Origin: Desulfobacterales bacterium
Lineage (GTDB): Bacteria > Desulfobacterota > Desulfobacteria > Desulfobacterales > JAEINQ01
Assembly: GCA_016342285.1 (NCBI GenBank)
Contig: JAEINQ010000004.1
Location: 93,242-157,241 of the forward strand
DNA: 64,000 nucleotides
Direction of reading: 5' to 3'
The first letter of the stretch is position 1, and each line of letters opens with the position of its first letter. Position numbers and translations under genes: made by a program. The notes under the pieces were generated by a model, which saw only the letters and a program-made list of their open reading frames with translations, did not search any database and had not been told where the DNA came from. Shown piece by piece: positions 18,273-26,396 of the stretch.

Positions 18273-18955
18273 TAATCCCATGTTATAATGAAGAAAAACG
18301 GTTGAAAGTGGAAGAGTTTGCTGCCAATGTCAAAAGGCATGTCTGGCTACATTTTATTTTCGTTAATGACGGCAGTACTGACGGCACAAGAGTTCGAATA
18401 AAGGCTCTGAGAAACTTATACGCCAAGCAAATTCACTATATCGATCTGGGAAACAATTTTGGATAGGCTAAAGCGGTATGAAACGGAATCCAAAAGGCCT
18501 TTGAATTGGGGTTCGAGAACATTGGTTATTGGGATGCTGATCTATCCACACCACTCTCAGCTTTGGAGCAAATGTGTCAAAAACTCTCTCCGCCGGAGGT
18601 GGTTATGGTTTTCGGGAGCAGAGTCCGTTTGTTGGATCGAAATATTGAGAGAAAAGCAATTAGACATTACCTGGGACGACTTTTTGCCACTTTTGCCAGT
18701 ATTGTTATTGAATTACCGATATATGACACGCAATGCGGCGCAAAAATATTCAAGAACAATAATAATCTGCAGCGGGTCTTCAGCAAACCTTTTTCAACAA
18801 GTTGGGTATTTGATGTGGAGATTTTTGATAGGTTCGCTCTGTTGCAAAAACATGAAGGTGTCGACTCACTAATAAAAAGGCATTATATAGCCATGGCAAG
18901 TGCGAAACGGCACTTGTTTGATGGGATTTGCGCCCATCGAAAGAAAGCGGATTAA
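18245..18955 (+). pseudogene. Family 2 glycosyltransferase, broken
   Basis: Dolichyl-phosphate-mannose-synthase-like GT-A enzyme. The N-terminus gives AIVIPCYNEEKRL and FIFVNDGSTDGT. Two in-frame stops then interrupt the same frame: TAG at 18464-18466 and TGA four codons later (CGA to TGA would explain it). The frame goes on with KAFELGFENIGYWDADLSTP, the GSR segment and IYDTQCGAKIF. The C-terminus after about 18850 does not match the family well and may hold another shift. Two nonsense codons make a functional product unlikely. Confidence 0.75.
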
Positions 18956-19028
18956 GACTGGGACCGGAGTTGAACGATTGCCGAGGCAGCGGAGCGATTT
19001 TCCAATCCGAAAAGGCCTTGGGTGACCC

Positions 19029-19343
19029 TCACGCCCCCCTGCCCTTTTCGTAGATCACCCGGCCGACACGTTCAATATGCTCGCGCAACTTTTCGTGATC
19101 GAGTTGGTGAAAAATCGAGAGATCTATCTGGTAGGGAAGCAGCAGTTCATCCAGTTCATCGGCAATGGTGCCAAGCACTGCCGACGTCAGACCGTCCCCG
19201 ATCAGCGTCAGGTCAATGTCCGAGCCGGGCTTGAAAGTCCCCTTGGCCCGCGAACCGTAGAGCACGGCTTTCTCAACAGATGGAAACCGGGCAAATACGC
19301 CGCATATCCTGGCGGCGGTGGCTGCGGAGAGTCCATGATTCAT
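19029..19343 (-). CDS. MNT-type nucleotidyltransferase (HI0073 family)
   Basis: Minimal nucleotidyltransferase, 104 residues. The catalytic motif GSRAKGTFKPGSDIDLTL has the conserved GS and D-x-D. In MNT/HEPN toxin-antitoxin systems this protein acts as the antitoxin by adding nucleotides to the HEPN partner. The ATG at 19343 overlaps the stop of the upstream gene (ATGA), so translation is coupled. The longer frame that starts at 19502 lies inside the partner gene and is not the true start. Confidence 0.88.
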   Translation of the reverse strand: MNHGLSAATAARICGVFARFPSVEKAVLYGSRAKGTFKPGSDIDLTLIGDGLTSAVLGTIADELDELLLPYQIDLSIFHQLDHEKLREHIERVGRVIYEKGRGA

Positions 19344-19765
19344 GCCTTGCCGTCCTCTATATCGCGCAACCGGGCAAAGCGCTGTTCCATGTCGGCAAAG
19401 GCGGGATAAAACCGGGTCAAGATGTCGTTGACGATATCTGCGGCAAGGTCGGTGTTGTAGGTATGCGAGGTCATGTTTCGGGCTTTGATCATGTCCATCC
19501 ATGATTCGCCATGGCCGATCAAGTCGTTCTTAAAGGCCTCGCGCGTTGCATTTTTAGAGCCGATGATGCCGACGAATCCTTGTTCTTCCAGATAGTCCTT
19601 TAATACATTCCAAGCAAGTTCATGCGTAAATTCAAATCCTTGAATCAATCCCTGCTGCTCCAGTTCCGACAACTCCCGCTGTTCGGACAGGTCAACGGCC
19701 CTGCGAAGCGTTTGGAACGCTCGTGTATAATTATCGAAGCGTTGCTTCCAGCGAACGTCATCCAT
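19340..19765 (-). CDS. Nucleotidyltransferase substrate-binding protein (HI0074 family)
   Basis: All-helical partner of the MNT protein, 141 residues, in the HI0074/HEPN-like fold. Motifs: RWKQRFDNYTRAFQTL, QGLIQGFEFTHELAWNVLKD, and the RNMTSHTYN segment with the R-x4-H pattern typical of HEPN catalytic sites. The start at 19765 has AAGGAG 7 bases upstream; an ATG eight codons earlier has none. The pair is the last cargo before the tRNA end of the island. Whether it is a toxin here is inferred from the family. Confidence 0.85.
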   Translation of the reverse strand: MDDVRWKQRFDNYTRAFQTLRRAVDLSEQRELSELEQQGLIQGFEFTHELAWNVLKDYLEEQGFVGIIGSKNATREAFKNDLIGHGESWMDMIKARNMTSHTYNTDLAADIVNDILTRFYPAFADMEQRFARLRDIEDGKA

Positions 19766-19991
19766 ATTCAGCTCCTTGTCCGTTGGCATGGTTGTCCGTT
19801 AACCGAAATATTATTTTATCGTTGATAGAACGTCGAGAACAAATAATCAACGGCGGTTTTTCGTCCTGCCGGAAGATTCCTGGAAAGAAGCCCGCCCTGT
19901 TCATCGATAAAGAAGAGAGGTACCCCAAATGACCAAGCGTACCCTGCAATGCGGTATCATGCCGAAAGAGGATCTTTTCGCCAAAATTACA

Positions 19992-20020
19992 AAGGGCCTG
20001 CCGAAATTCGGCAGGCCCTT
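19992..20020 (-). terminator. Hairpin after tRNA-Glu
   Basis: A 14-bp perfect stem, AAGGGCCTGCCGAA/TTCGGCAGGCCCTT, that begins 7 bases below the CCA end of tRNA-Glu on the minus strand, followed by TTTGTAATTTT. It is probably the terminator of the tRNA pair, supplied by the inserted element. Confidence 0.75.
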
Positions 20021-20027
20021 CAAATTT

Positions 20028-20105
20028 TGGCGTCCCCAAGGGGATTTGAACCCCTGTCGCCGGCGTGAAAGGCCGGTGTCCTGGACCAGGCTAGACGATG
20101 GGGAC
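20028..20105 (-). tRNA. tRNA-Glu (UUC)
   Basis: The minus strand folds as a full cloverleaf: acceptor GTCCCCA/TGGGGAC, discriminator G and encoded CCA (20028-20030). The anticodon stem CCGGC/GCCGG encloses CTTTCAC with anticodon TTC. The T arm is CAGGGGTTCAAATCCCCTT. It has served as an integration site, since its 3' half is repeated at 15099-15142. Confidence 0.95.
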
Positions 20106-20133
20106 GGATGACGCGCTGCTTGATATTGTAGAG

Positions 20134-20206
20134 TGGGCCGTGCGCGGCTCGAACGCGCGACTCTCTGCTTAAAAGGCAGATACTCTACCAACTGAGTTAA
20201 CGGCCC
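20134..20206 (-). tRNA. tRNA-Lys (UUU)
   Basis: The minus strand has acceptor GGGCCGT/ACGGCCC with discriminator A, D arm AACTCAGTTGGTAGAGT, anticodon stem TCTGC/GCAGA around CTTTTAA (anticodon TTT), and T arm GCGCGTTCGAGCCGCGC. CCA is not encoded. It lies 28 bases upstream of tRNA-Glu, probably in one transcript. Confidence 0.95.
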
Positions 20207-20324
20207 GTTAGAAGAAGTGCTTATAACGCCTCAAAACCGCCCTGTCAATAGCAAAAACGCTTCTTTTCAACCCGCCCCACAAAAATCGATTTCGCCGGAA
20301 TTTGGATGGCGTCGAGAAAAGCCG

Positions 20325-20450
20325 TTGTTCGGGACGGTTTTGGAAAATGCGCCGAGATCGAGGCCTGCGAATCCCGAAAAAGGAGGCGTACCTGGCCATA
20401 CGCTGCAATGACGAGAGATTCGTGTAACGCAGATATCGGCCATTTTGGAA
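20325..20450 (+). repeat. R4 dispersed palindromic repeat
   Basis: Shares TGCGAATCC, GCGTAC, TACGC, AATGAC, GATTCG and GTAACGC blocks, in the same order, with 39000-39100. The arms GCGAATCC and GAGATTCGTG pair imperfectly around a GCGTAC/ATACGC core. It lies between trkH and the tRNA genes. Confidence 0.6.
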
Positions 20451-20455
20451 CCGGC

Positions 20456-21904
20456 CTATTTGCGCCAGAACTCGGGGACCAGCAATATGATCACCGTATA
20501 AATTTCAAGCCTTCCCAGCAGCATACACCAGATCAGAAGCCATTTGCCCATAAACGGAATATGGGCGTAGTTCTCCACCGGCCCCACCATGCCGAAACCC
20601 GGCCCGATATTGCCCAGAGTGGCTGCCACGGCGCCAAGGGCCGTGACAAAGTCGACCCCGAGCCCGGCCAGCAGGACCGAGCACAGGCAGAACAGGCCCA
20701 TATAGAGGGCCAAAAACCCGAGGACACTGCGCATGACGTCCTCGGGAACCGCCTTGCCGCCGATTTTCACATGGGTCACGGCATGGGGGTGGATCAGGGC
20801 GAACAGTTCCTTGTAGCAGTACTTGAAACAGAGCAGGATGCGCAGGCATTTCATGCCTCCGCCGGTGGACCCGGCCGAGGCCCCCAGAAACATGCACAGC
20901 AGCAGGATCAGCTGGCTCATGGCCGGCCACAATTCGTAGTCGGCGGTGGCAAAACCCGTGGTGGTGACGATGGAAACCACCTGAAAGGCGCCGTAACGGA
21001 TAGCCTTCCCGACGCTGTTGTAAACCGACCCATAGACATCGAAGCTGACCACCAGGGTCAGGACGACAACCGCGCCGAGAAAAAAACGGCATTCGCTGTC
21101 CTTCCAAAAAGCCAGGGTCCGACCCCTTAGGAACTGATAGTGCAAAGAGAAGTTGATGCCCGCCAAAATCATGAAAACGGTGATCACCGTGTCGATATAG
21201 GCGCTGTCGTAATAGGCCACCGAGGTATTTTTTGTCGAAAAACCGCCGGTGGGCATGGTGGTAAAGGTGTGGCACAGGGCGTCGAAGAGGCTCATGCCGC
21301 CGGCCATGAGCAAAATGGCCTGGATTAAAGAGATCAGGGCATAGACCTTCCACATGATCATGGCCGTGTCCCGAATGCGGGGCTTGAGCTTGTCCGGCAC
21401 CGGACTGGGAACTTCGGCCTTGTAGAGCTGCATGCCGCCGACCCCGAGAAAGGGGAGAATGGCCACGGAAAGAACGATGATCCCCATGCCGCCCAGCCAC
21501 TGAATGAAACTTCGCCAGAAAAGCAGTCCCCGCGGGACCGATTCGATGCTGGTCAAGACAGAGGCGCCGGTGGTGGTAAAGCCGGAAACCGACTCGAAAA
21601 AGGCATCCACGAAGGTGGTAAAATCGGCACTGAAATAGAAGGGGAAGGCGCCGAAGACCCCGATGCAGGTCCAGCCGATGGCCACGATGGCCATCCCTTC
21701 CCTGGCCGAGATCACGTCCGCCCGGACACCCCGCCCACCTGCCCAGGTGCATGTCCCGGCAACCAGGGTCAACGCCATGGCCTTGATCAGCGGCATGACG
21801 CTTGCGTCGCCGTAGTAAAAGCCCCAGGCGAGGGAAAAAGCCATGGACAGCCCGAGAAACAGGGTCAGGATGCCAACAATTTTCAGAATGAAACGCCAGC
21901 GCAT
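20456..21904 (-). CDS. trkH: Trk-type potassium uptake membrane protein (second copy)
   Basis: TrkH subunit, 482 residues, about the same length as the copy at 11.8 kb but clearly different in sequence. Pore loops: SGFTTTGASVL, TTMPTGGFSTKN, SIVTTTGFATADY and LGNIGPGFGMVG. The ATG overlaps the trkA stop by one base (TGATG), so the two genes are translationally coupled. The end of the reading frame lies next to the R4 repeat, and the tRNA genes follow. Confidence 0.95.
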   Translation of the reverse strand: MRWRFILKIVGILTLFLGLSMAFSLAWGFYYGDASVMPLIKAMALTLVAGTCTWAGGRGVRADVISAREGMAIVAIGWTCIGVFGAFPFYFSADFTTFVDAFFESVSGFTTTGASVLTSIESVPRGLLFWRSFIQWLGGMGIIVLSVAILPFLGVGGMQLYKAEVPSPVPDKLKPRIRDTAMIMWKVYALISLIQAILLMAGGMSLFDALCHTFTTMPTGGFSTKNTSVAYYDSAYIDTVITVFMILAGINFSLHYQFLRGRTLAFWKDSECRFFLGAVVVLTLVVSFDVYGSVYNSVGKAIRYGAFQVVSIVTTTGFATADYELWPAMSQLILLLCMFLGASAGSTGGGMKCLRILLCFKYCYKELFALIHPHAVTHVKIGGKAVPEDVMRSVLGFLALYMGLFCLCSVLLAGLGVDFVTALGAVAATLGNIGPGFGMVGPVENYAHIPFMGKWLLIWCMLLGRLEIYTVIILLVPEFWRK

Positions 21905-23268
21905 CAGAAATACTCCAGCTTGACTGCCAGAATCTTTTCCAGTTTGGTGACGGCCTGTCGTTGGGCAAAGACGATGATCCGGTCGTTGGGTTCGATGACG
22001 CTTTCGCCGGAAGGGATAATAACATTCTCGTCACGAATAATGGCGGTCACGAGCACCCCCTTGGGAAGGGAGATCCGCCGCAGCGGCTTGCCGACAATAT
22101 CCGACGTTTCAAGGGCCACGGCCTCAATGACTTCGGCCTGTTCGCCCTTGATGGAAATGGCCGAAAGCACTTTTCCCTTTCGGATGTGCTGGAGAATACT
22201 ATTGATGGCCGAAAGGCGCGGGCTGACCACCTGCTCCAGGCCGATGGTGGACATCAGGGGAAAATAGCTGAACCGGCTGATCTGGGTGACGGTCTTTTTC
22301 GCCCCCATCCGTTTGGCCAGGAGCGATGCCAGGATATTGGTTTCCTCGTCACTGGTCAGCGTGACCACGGCGTCCATGTCCCGAACGTTTTCCTCGCTCA
22401 AAAGGCCCTGGTCCGACCCGTCGCCGTGAAGCACCACGGCTTTGTTGAGCTTCTCGGCCAGAACGCGGCAGCGGTCAGCGTCCTTTTCGATGATCTTGGT
22501 GTGGATGGGCCGGTCTTCCAGCATTCTGGCCAGTCGAAACCCGATCCGCCCCCCACCGATAATGAGAACCCGGCGCATGGGCTCCATGTGTTTGTCAAAT
22601 ATTTTGAGGGTGTCGAAAACCTTTTCTTTTTCGCTGATGAAATAGACCAGATCCCCCCCCTGGAGCCGATCATCCCCCGTGGGAATGATGAGTTGCTCAT
22701 CGCGAACGACGGCGGCAATCAGCAACCGGCCGGTTTCCACCACCGCGGACAGGTCCTGAAGACGGACCCCGTCAAGCCGGGCGCCCGGATCCAGGTTGAT
22801 GCCGACAAACTTGACCCGGCCATCGGCGAACTCGCCCACGTCCACGGCCCCGGGCAGACGCAACATGCTGTCAATGGTTCGAACCACTTCGATTTCAGGG
22901 TTGATCAGAGTGTCGATATGGGGCGCGTTGGCACTGAACTGCTCGTGATAGTGATCAAAATCACCGGCACGAATGCGCGCCAGTTTCTTGGTGGAGGGAG
23001 AAACGATGTCGGCCACAAGACAGGCCACCAGATTGACTTCATCGCTATTGGTCACCGCCAGCAGGATTTCGGCCTCTTTGATGCCGGCTTCTTCCAGGGT
23101 CACCGGTGAAGATCCCGACCCGTGGACGGTCTGTACGTCGATGCTGTCGGATACGCGTCGCAACGCCATCGGGTCCGCGTCAATGACCACCACGTCCTTG
23201 TTTTCGTAGGCCAGGTGGCTGGCGATGTGAAAGCCGACCTCTCCGGCCCCGACAATGACAATCTTCAA
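21904..23268 (-). CDS. trkA: Trk potassium uptake regulatory protein (second copy)
   Basis: TrkA, 454 residues, with two RCK units: KIVIVGAGEVGFHIASHLAY at the N-terminus and VLIIGGGRIGFRLARMLED at mid-protein. HGSGSSPVTLEEAGI and HGDGSDQGLLSEENV are the matching downstream motifs. The start is TTG at 23268 behind GGGGAGGAATCGGA; the reading frame extends 39 codons further upstream through a repeat without a ribosome-binding site. It is first in a trkA-trkH operon. Confidence 0.94.
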   Translation of the reverse strand: MKIVIVGAGEVGFHIASHLAYENKDVVVIDADPMALRRVSDSIDVQTVHGSGSSPVTLEEAGIKEAEILLAVTNSDEVNLVACLVADIVSPSTKKLARIRAGDFDHYHEQFSANAPHIDTLINPEIEVVRTIDSMLRLPGAVDVGEFADGRVKFVGINLDPGARLDGVRLQDLSAVVETGRLLIAAVVRDEQLIIPTGDDRLQGGDLVYFISEKEKVFDTLKIFDKHMEPMRRVLIIGGGRIGFRLARMLEDRPIHTKIIEKDADRCRVLAEKLNKAVVLHGDGSDQGLLSEENVRDMDAVVTLTSDEETNILASLLAKRMGAKKTVTQISRFSYFPLMSTIGLEQVVSPRLSAINSILQHIRKGKVLSAISIKGEQAEVIEAVALETSDIVGKPLRRISLPKGVLVTAIIRDENVIIPSGESVIEPNDRIIVFAQRQAVTKLEKILAVKLEYF

Positions 23269-23335
23269 TCCGATTCCTCCCCGTTGGCAGCCGCGCGGAC
23301 CCCAGGGTCCGAAAAGGCATAGCGAAAACACCGAT

Positions 23336-23470
23336 GCCACCCGCGGAGCGGTTGGCCTTAGGTAGCCCCCCAAAGGGGGGCTCAATGTCCAGTATTCACG
23401 TGAAACGTTTCTCGCCGGAACGGTAGAACTTTTCCGGGTCCACCACTAGAAGTGGTGGCTTCATGCCAGA
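23336..23470 (+). repeat. R1 dispersed repeat, internally shortened copy
   Basis: Left block CCACCCGCGGAGCGG and GCCCCCCAAAGGGGGGC, TCAATGTCCAGTATTCACG, then directly the right block TTTCTCGCCGGAACGG and CCACCACTAGAAGTGGTGG. The central half of R1 is missing. It lies between trkA and bioN. Confidence 0.75.
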
Positions 23471-23588
23471 GTGACCGGGTGATGCTTCGTTTCATGTTCG
23501 GCAAAACGCCCGATAGGTCGTGTGCAGAAAGGAATTACACCACCGGGGGGGGACTGTCAAACACCGCCATCCCCCGCCCTGCAGACAT

Positions 23589-24344
23589 TCAGGACCAGAC
23601 CGTCCATAGAAGCATCAGAAGGCAAAAGGCCAGGGCGATCCAGTCGGATACGGCGGCCGCAAGGGCTGGTGCGGTGCGCTGTTCAGTATATCCCCGGGCC
23701 GCCATGGCCAAGGCCAGGTGGTCGGCCCGCTGAATGCTTCGGCGCAACAGGGGCAAGGCAAAGCAGGTTGTCCGGTAAATCGGATTTTTCCGGTTTTCCA
23801 CGGCCCGGGCTTTCTGGGCATCGGCAACCTCGGCGGCCAGGGTCAGAATCAATGGAATAAACCGCAGAACCAGCCCCAGGGTCGTAGCGATCCGCTGGCT
23901 GGGAACGAACGGCAGGGGCCGCAGCAGCGCCTCAACGCCGGCCCGCACCTGAAACGTCCGGGTCGTGGCGGTCATGAGCAGACCCGCCAGGGCAATGGTG
24001 ATCAGGCGCCAGCAGATGAGCCCCCCGTCCAGCGCCCCCTCCCGGGTCACGGCCAGGCCCCAGACTCCCACCAGGGTCTCCCCGGGCGTCACCATGGCCC
24101 GGGTGGCAAAGACCATCAGGAGCAAAAAAGACAGGTATCGCAATTCAAAGGCAGCGGAACGGATGGGGAGCCGGGCTCGCCAGACCAAAAAGAGAAGAAG
24201 GACGGTCAAGACCGCCAGAACCGCCGGCCCGGCGCCAAGCGCGGCAATACCCAGAACCATCAGGCAGAGGAGTTTGAACCTGGGATCCATCCGGTGGAGC
24301 CGGCTGCGGCCCTCCCGAAACCCGAAGGCGCTCAGTTCAGCCAT
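23589..24344 (-). CDS. bioN: Energy-coupling factor transmembrane protein (BioN/EcfT)
   Basis: Membrane scaffold of the biotin ECF transporter, 251 residues from the chosen start. RLHRMDPRFKLLCLMVLGIA is the typical EcfT opening. The two coupling Ala-Arg-Gly-like motifs appear as ADAQKARAVENR and ALAMAARGYTEQR. The start at 24344 overlaps the bioM end by 13 bases (ATGGCTGAACTGA), pointing to translational coupling. It works with BioM (ATPase) and BioY (substrate-binding). Confidence 0.88.
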   Translation of the reverse strand: MAELSAFGFREGRSRLHRMDPRFKLLCLMVLGIAALGAGPAVLAVLTVLLLFLVWRARLPIRSAAFELRYLSFLLLMVFATRAMVTPGETLVGVWGLAVTREGALDGGLICWRLITIALAGLLMTATTRTFQVRAGVEALLRPLPFVPSQRIATTLGLVLRFIPLILTLAAEVADAQKARAVENRKNPIYRTTCFALPLLRRSIQRADHLALAMAARGYTEQRTAPALAAAVSDWIALAFCLLMLLWTVWS

Positions 24345-25084
24345 GAGTCGGTTTCCCTGTCCATGCACACCCGGCAGGGCAGTCGGACGCCGAAGCGTTC
24401 GGCCTCTTTCACCGTCTCAGCCGGAGGCCCGTCACGCACAACCCGGCCGCCGGCCATGAAAATCAATCGGTCGGCAAAGCGCAGGACTTTTTCCAGGGCG
24501 TGGGTGGTGAGCACCAGGGTTCGGCCCCTGTGGTGCAGGTCGACAATCCTGGCAAGCACCTGACCGACACCGGCATAATCGAGGTTGGCGAAGGGTTCGT
24601 CAAAAACCAGGATCTGGGGTTCCATGGCCAGGACACCGGCGATGGCAAGTCGTCGCTTTTCGCCGCCCGACAGGGCGTGGGTCCCATGATGGCGCATTTT
24701 TTCAAGGCCCACGGCCCCAAGGGCCGCATCGACCCGGCGGGCAATCTCTTCCCGGGAGAGTTTCAGGTTCTCCGGACCGAAGGCCACATCGTCGGCAACG
24801 GTCTCTCCCACGATCTGGCTCTCGGTGTCTTGAAAGACCATGCCGACCCGCTGCCGGGCACCGGCCAGATCATCGAACACCGGCACCGATGCCAGGCGGA
24901 CCTCGCCGGACTCGGGCCGAATTAGACCGTTTAGATGGCGCAACAAGGTCGTCTTGCCGGATCCGTTGGCCCCGGCAATGACCGTAAAACTCCCCGCTTC
25001 AATGGCCAGATTAATACCGGCAAGGCCCACGGTCCCATTGGCAAAGCGGTAGGAAAGATTTTCGATTTCGATGAGGGGAGCCAT
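24332..25084 (-). CDS. bioM: Biotin ECF transporter ATP-binding protein (BioM/EcfA)
   Basis: ABC ATPase of the biotin ECF transporter, 250 residues. Walker A is GANGSGKTT, the Q-loop is GMVFQDTESQ, the signature is LSGGEKRRLAIAGVL, and Walker B is ILVFDEPFANLDYAG. Assignment to biotin rather than to a general ECF module rests on the neighbours bioY and birA. The gap to bioY is 598 bp and consists almost wholly of tandem repeats, so a promoter or readthrough across the arrays is needed. Confidence 0.9.
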   Translation of the reverse strand: MAPLIEIENLSYRFANGTVGLAGINLAIEAGSFTVIAGANGSGKTTLLRHLNGLIRPESGEVRLASVPVFDDLAGARQRVGMVFQDTESQIVGETVADDVAFGPENLKLSREEIARRVDAALGAVGLEKMRHHGTHALSGGEKRRLAIAGVLAMEPQILVFDEPFANLDYAGVGQVLARIVDLHHRGRTLVLTTHALEKVLRFADRLIFMAGGRVVRDGPPAETVKEAERFGVRLPCRVCMDRETDSWLN

Positions 25085-25097
25085 GAAAGGCGAGTCC

Positions 25098-25284
25098 AGG
25101 GTTATGGGTTATGGGTTATGGGAAATTGACGAATTGGCGGATTGACGGATTGGCGGATTGACGGATTGGCGGATTGGCGGATTGGCGGATTGGCGGATTG
25201 GCGGATTGGCGGATTGACGGATTGGCGGATTGGCGGATTGGCGGATTGGCGGATTGACGGATTGACGGATTGACGGATTGACGA
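25098..25284. repeat. Short tandem arrays: 7-bp GGGTTAT and 8-bp GGATTGRC
   Basis: Three units of GGGTTAT (25098-25121) lead into about twenty units of GGATTGGC or GGATTGAC (25124-25284). The two 8-bp variants are mixed in an irregular order. The array starts about 14 bases upstream of the bioM start codon and may affect its translation leader. Confidence 0.95.
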
Positions 25285-25321
25285 ATCCAGGCATCCACAT
25301 TCCGGTGGTTGTATCATGGGC

Positions 25322-25677
25322 GCCCCCATCCCCCATCCCCCAATCCCACTTCCCCCATCCCGCATCCCCCATCCAGCATCCCGCATCCAGTATCCAGTAT
25401 CCAGCATCCAGCATCCCCCATCCAGCATCCAGCATCCAGCATCCAGCGTCCAGCGTCCAGCGTCCAGCATCCAGCATCCAGCGTCCAGCGTCCCGCATCC
25501 AGCATCCAGTATCCAGCGTCCAGCATCCAGCATCCAGCGTCCAGCGCCCAGCATCCAGCATCCAGCATCCAGCATCCAGTATCCAGTATCCAGTATCCAG
25601 CATCCAGCATCCAGTATCCAGCGTCCAGTATCCAGCGTCCAGTATCCAGCGTCCAGCGTCCCGCATCCAGTATCCAG
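25322..25677. repeat. 7-bp tandem array (CCAGYRT) upstream of bioM
   Basis: About fifty units of CCAGCAT, CCAGCGT, CCAGTAT, CCCGCAT or CCCCCAT, ending six bases before the bioY stop codon. The period is not a multiple of three, so three units make a 21-bp coding period and all six frames look open (for example WMLDAGC repeats). These frames are artefacts. The left end (CCCCCATCC units) is more degenerate than the right end. Confidence 0.95.
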
Positions 25678-25682
25678 GCTTG

Positions 25683-26246
25683 TCACCCCACCACCTCGAC
25701 CCCGGTTCCCTGGCGATTCATTATCGGCCGCAGGGTCCGCGCCACTGGAATGGCGGCGGCAATCTTCAACACGTCTCCCGGCAGAAAAGGGATCATTCCG
25801 ACGGTCAGCGCCTGGGTCCAATCCATGGCTGTTACCCCCCGCAGCCAGGGCACCCCGCAGGCATAGACAATAATGGTTCCGCATATCAGGGCCAGCAGGT
25901 CGCCGCCGGCCTTCCGACCAAGTCTCTCCGACAAGGCGCCCACCACCCAGACCGCCGGCAGATAACCGAAAAGATAGCCTCCGGTGGGTCCAAAGAGTCG
26001 CCCGAGACCACCCGTGGCGCCGGCAAACACCGGCAGTCCGCAGGCGCCGGCCAGCAGATAGACACCGACACTGAAAAGCCCCCACCGGCTGCCCAGCAAC
26101 AGGCCGGTCAGCAGAACGAAGAAATTCTGCAAAACAATGGGCACCGGTCCCAGGGGAACGGCCAAAAACGCCCCTGCCGTGATCAGAGCGCCAAACAGGG
26201 CGCTGTAGACGGTCATCTGAAGTGGATCATCAAAGGATGGTTTCAT
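25683..26246 (-). CDS. bioY: Biotin transporter substrate-binding protein BioY
   Basis: Integral-membrane S component for biotin, 187 residues from the chosen start. MTVYSALFGALITAGAFLAV and PLGPVPIVLQNFFVLLTGLL are the standard BioY opening. GLFSVGVYLLAGACGLPVF, GGLGRLFGPTGGYLFGY and the late MIPFLPGDVLKIAAA complete the family pattern. The ATG at 26246 has AGGA upstream; a further in-frame start at 26285 would add a hydrophilic leader. It follows birA on the same strand. Confidence 0.95.
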   Translation of the reverse strand: MKPSFDDPLQMTVYSALFGALITAGAFLAVPLGPVPIVLQNFFVLLTGLLLGSRWGLFSVGVYLLAGACGLPVFAGATGGLGRLFGPTGGYLFGYLPAVWVVGALSERLGRKAGGDLLALICGTIIVYACGVPWLRGVTAMDWTQALTVGMIPFLPGDVLKIAAAIPVARTLRPIMNRQGTGVEVVG

Positions 26247-26344
26247 GAATAAAGTCCTGTCTATAATTAAAGAATCCACGCGCACAGGATGTGGCCTTGG
26301 TTGCCCTGAAAAGGGTAGCGATACTTCGCTTCCAGTTCAAAATG

Positions 26345-26396
26345 CCTTATTTTCGGTTCGGCCGGATCTTTTCAAGCGGCCGAACCGGAAATAAGG
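26345..26396. terminator. Strong hairpin directly after birA
   Basis: A 20-bp stem with one mismatch (CCTTATTTTCGGTTCGGCCG on the plus strand with CGGCCGAACCGGAAATAAGG) and a 12-nt loop, touching the birA stop codon. The AT-rich base gives U-rich flanks both ways. It should terminate or attenuate birA transcription before bioY. To its left, 26290-26350 resembles part of an R2 repeat. Confidence 0.75.

Larger units (their letters stand above)
15099..20071. mobile_element. Decayed genomic island at tRNA-Glu
   Basis: About 4.97 kb bounded by the 44-bp direct repeat of the tRNA-Glu 3' half (15099-15142 and 20028-20071). The region 15.6-18.9 kb is visibly AT-rich against the GC-rich surroundings. 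Cargo: a GT-C membrane glycosyltransferase, two broken genes (methyltransferase, family 2 glycosyltransferase), a PAS-domain fragment and an MNT/HEPN-like pair. No integrase was recognised, so the element is probably no longer mobile by itself. It separates the convergent trkH/trkA pair from the second trkAH operon. Confidence 0.75.

Noticed and set aside
17934..18466. In-frame TAG codons read as pyrrolysine, since some Desulfobacterota use it
   Set aside because: A frameshift in the first gene and a TGA near the second TAG show plain decay, and the families are not methylamine methyltransferases.
19029..19502. A longer nucleotidyltransferase starting at 19502
   Set aside because: The upstream 53 codons lie inside the partner gene. 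The ATG at 19343 overlaps the partner stop, as is usual for such pairs.
21961..23109. 382-codon frame on the plus strand opposite trkA, and similar long frames at 52862-54244 and 56062-57525
   Set aside because: They are antisense shadows of GC-rich genes with clear function. No family motifs, and composition rich in H, G and Q as expected for such shadows.
25102..26252. Long open frames with WMLDAGC- or IRQSANPP-type repeats on both strands
   Set aside because: They come from 7- and 8-bp tandem arrays that lack stops in any frame. There is no ribosome-binding site, no family, and they overlap bioY.
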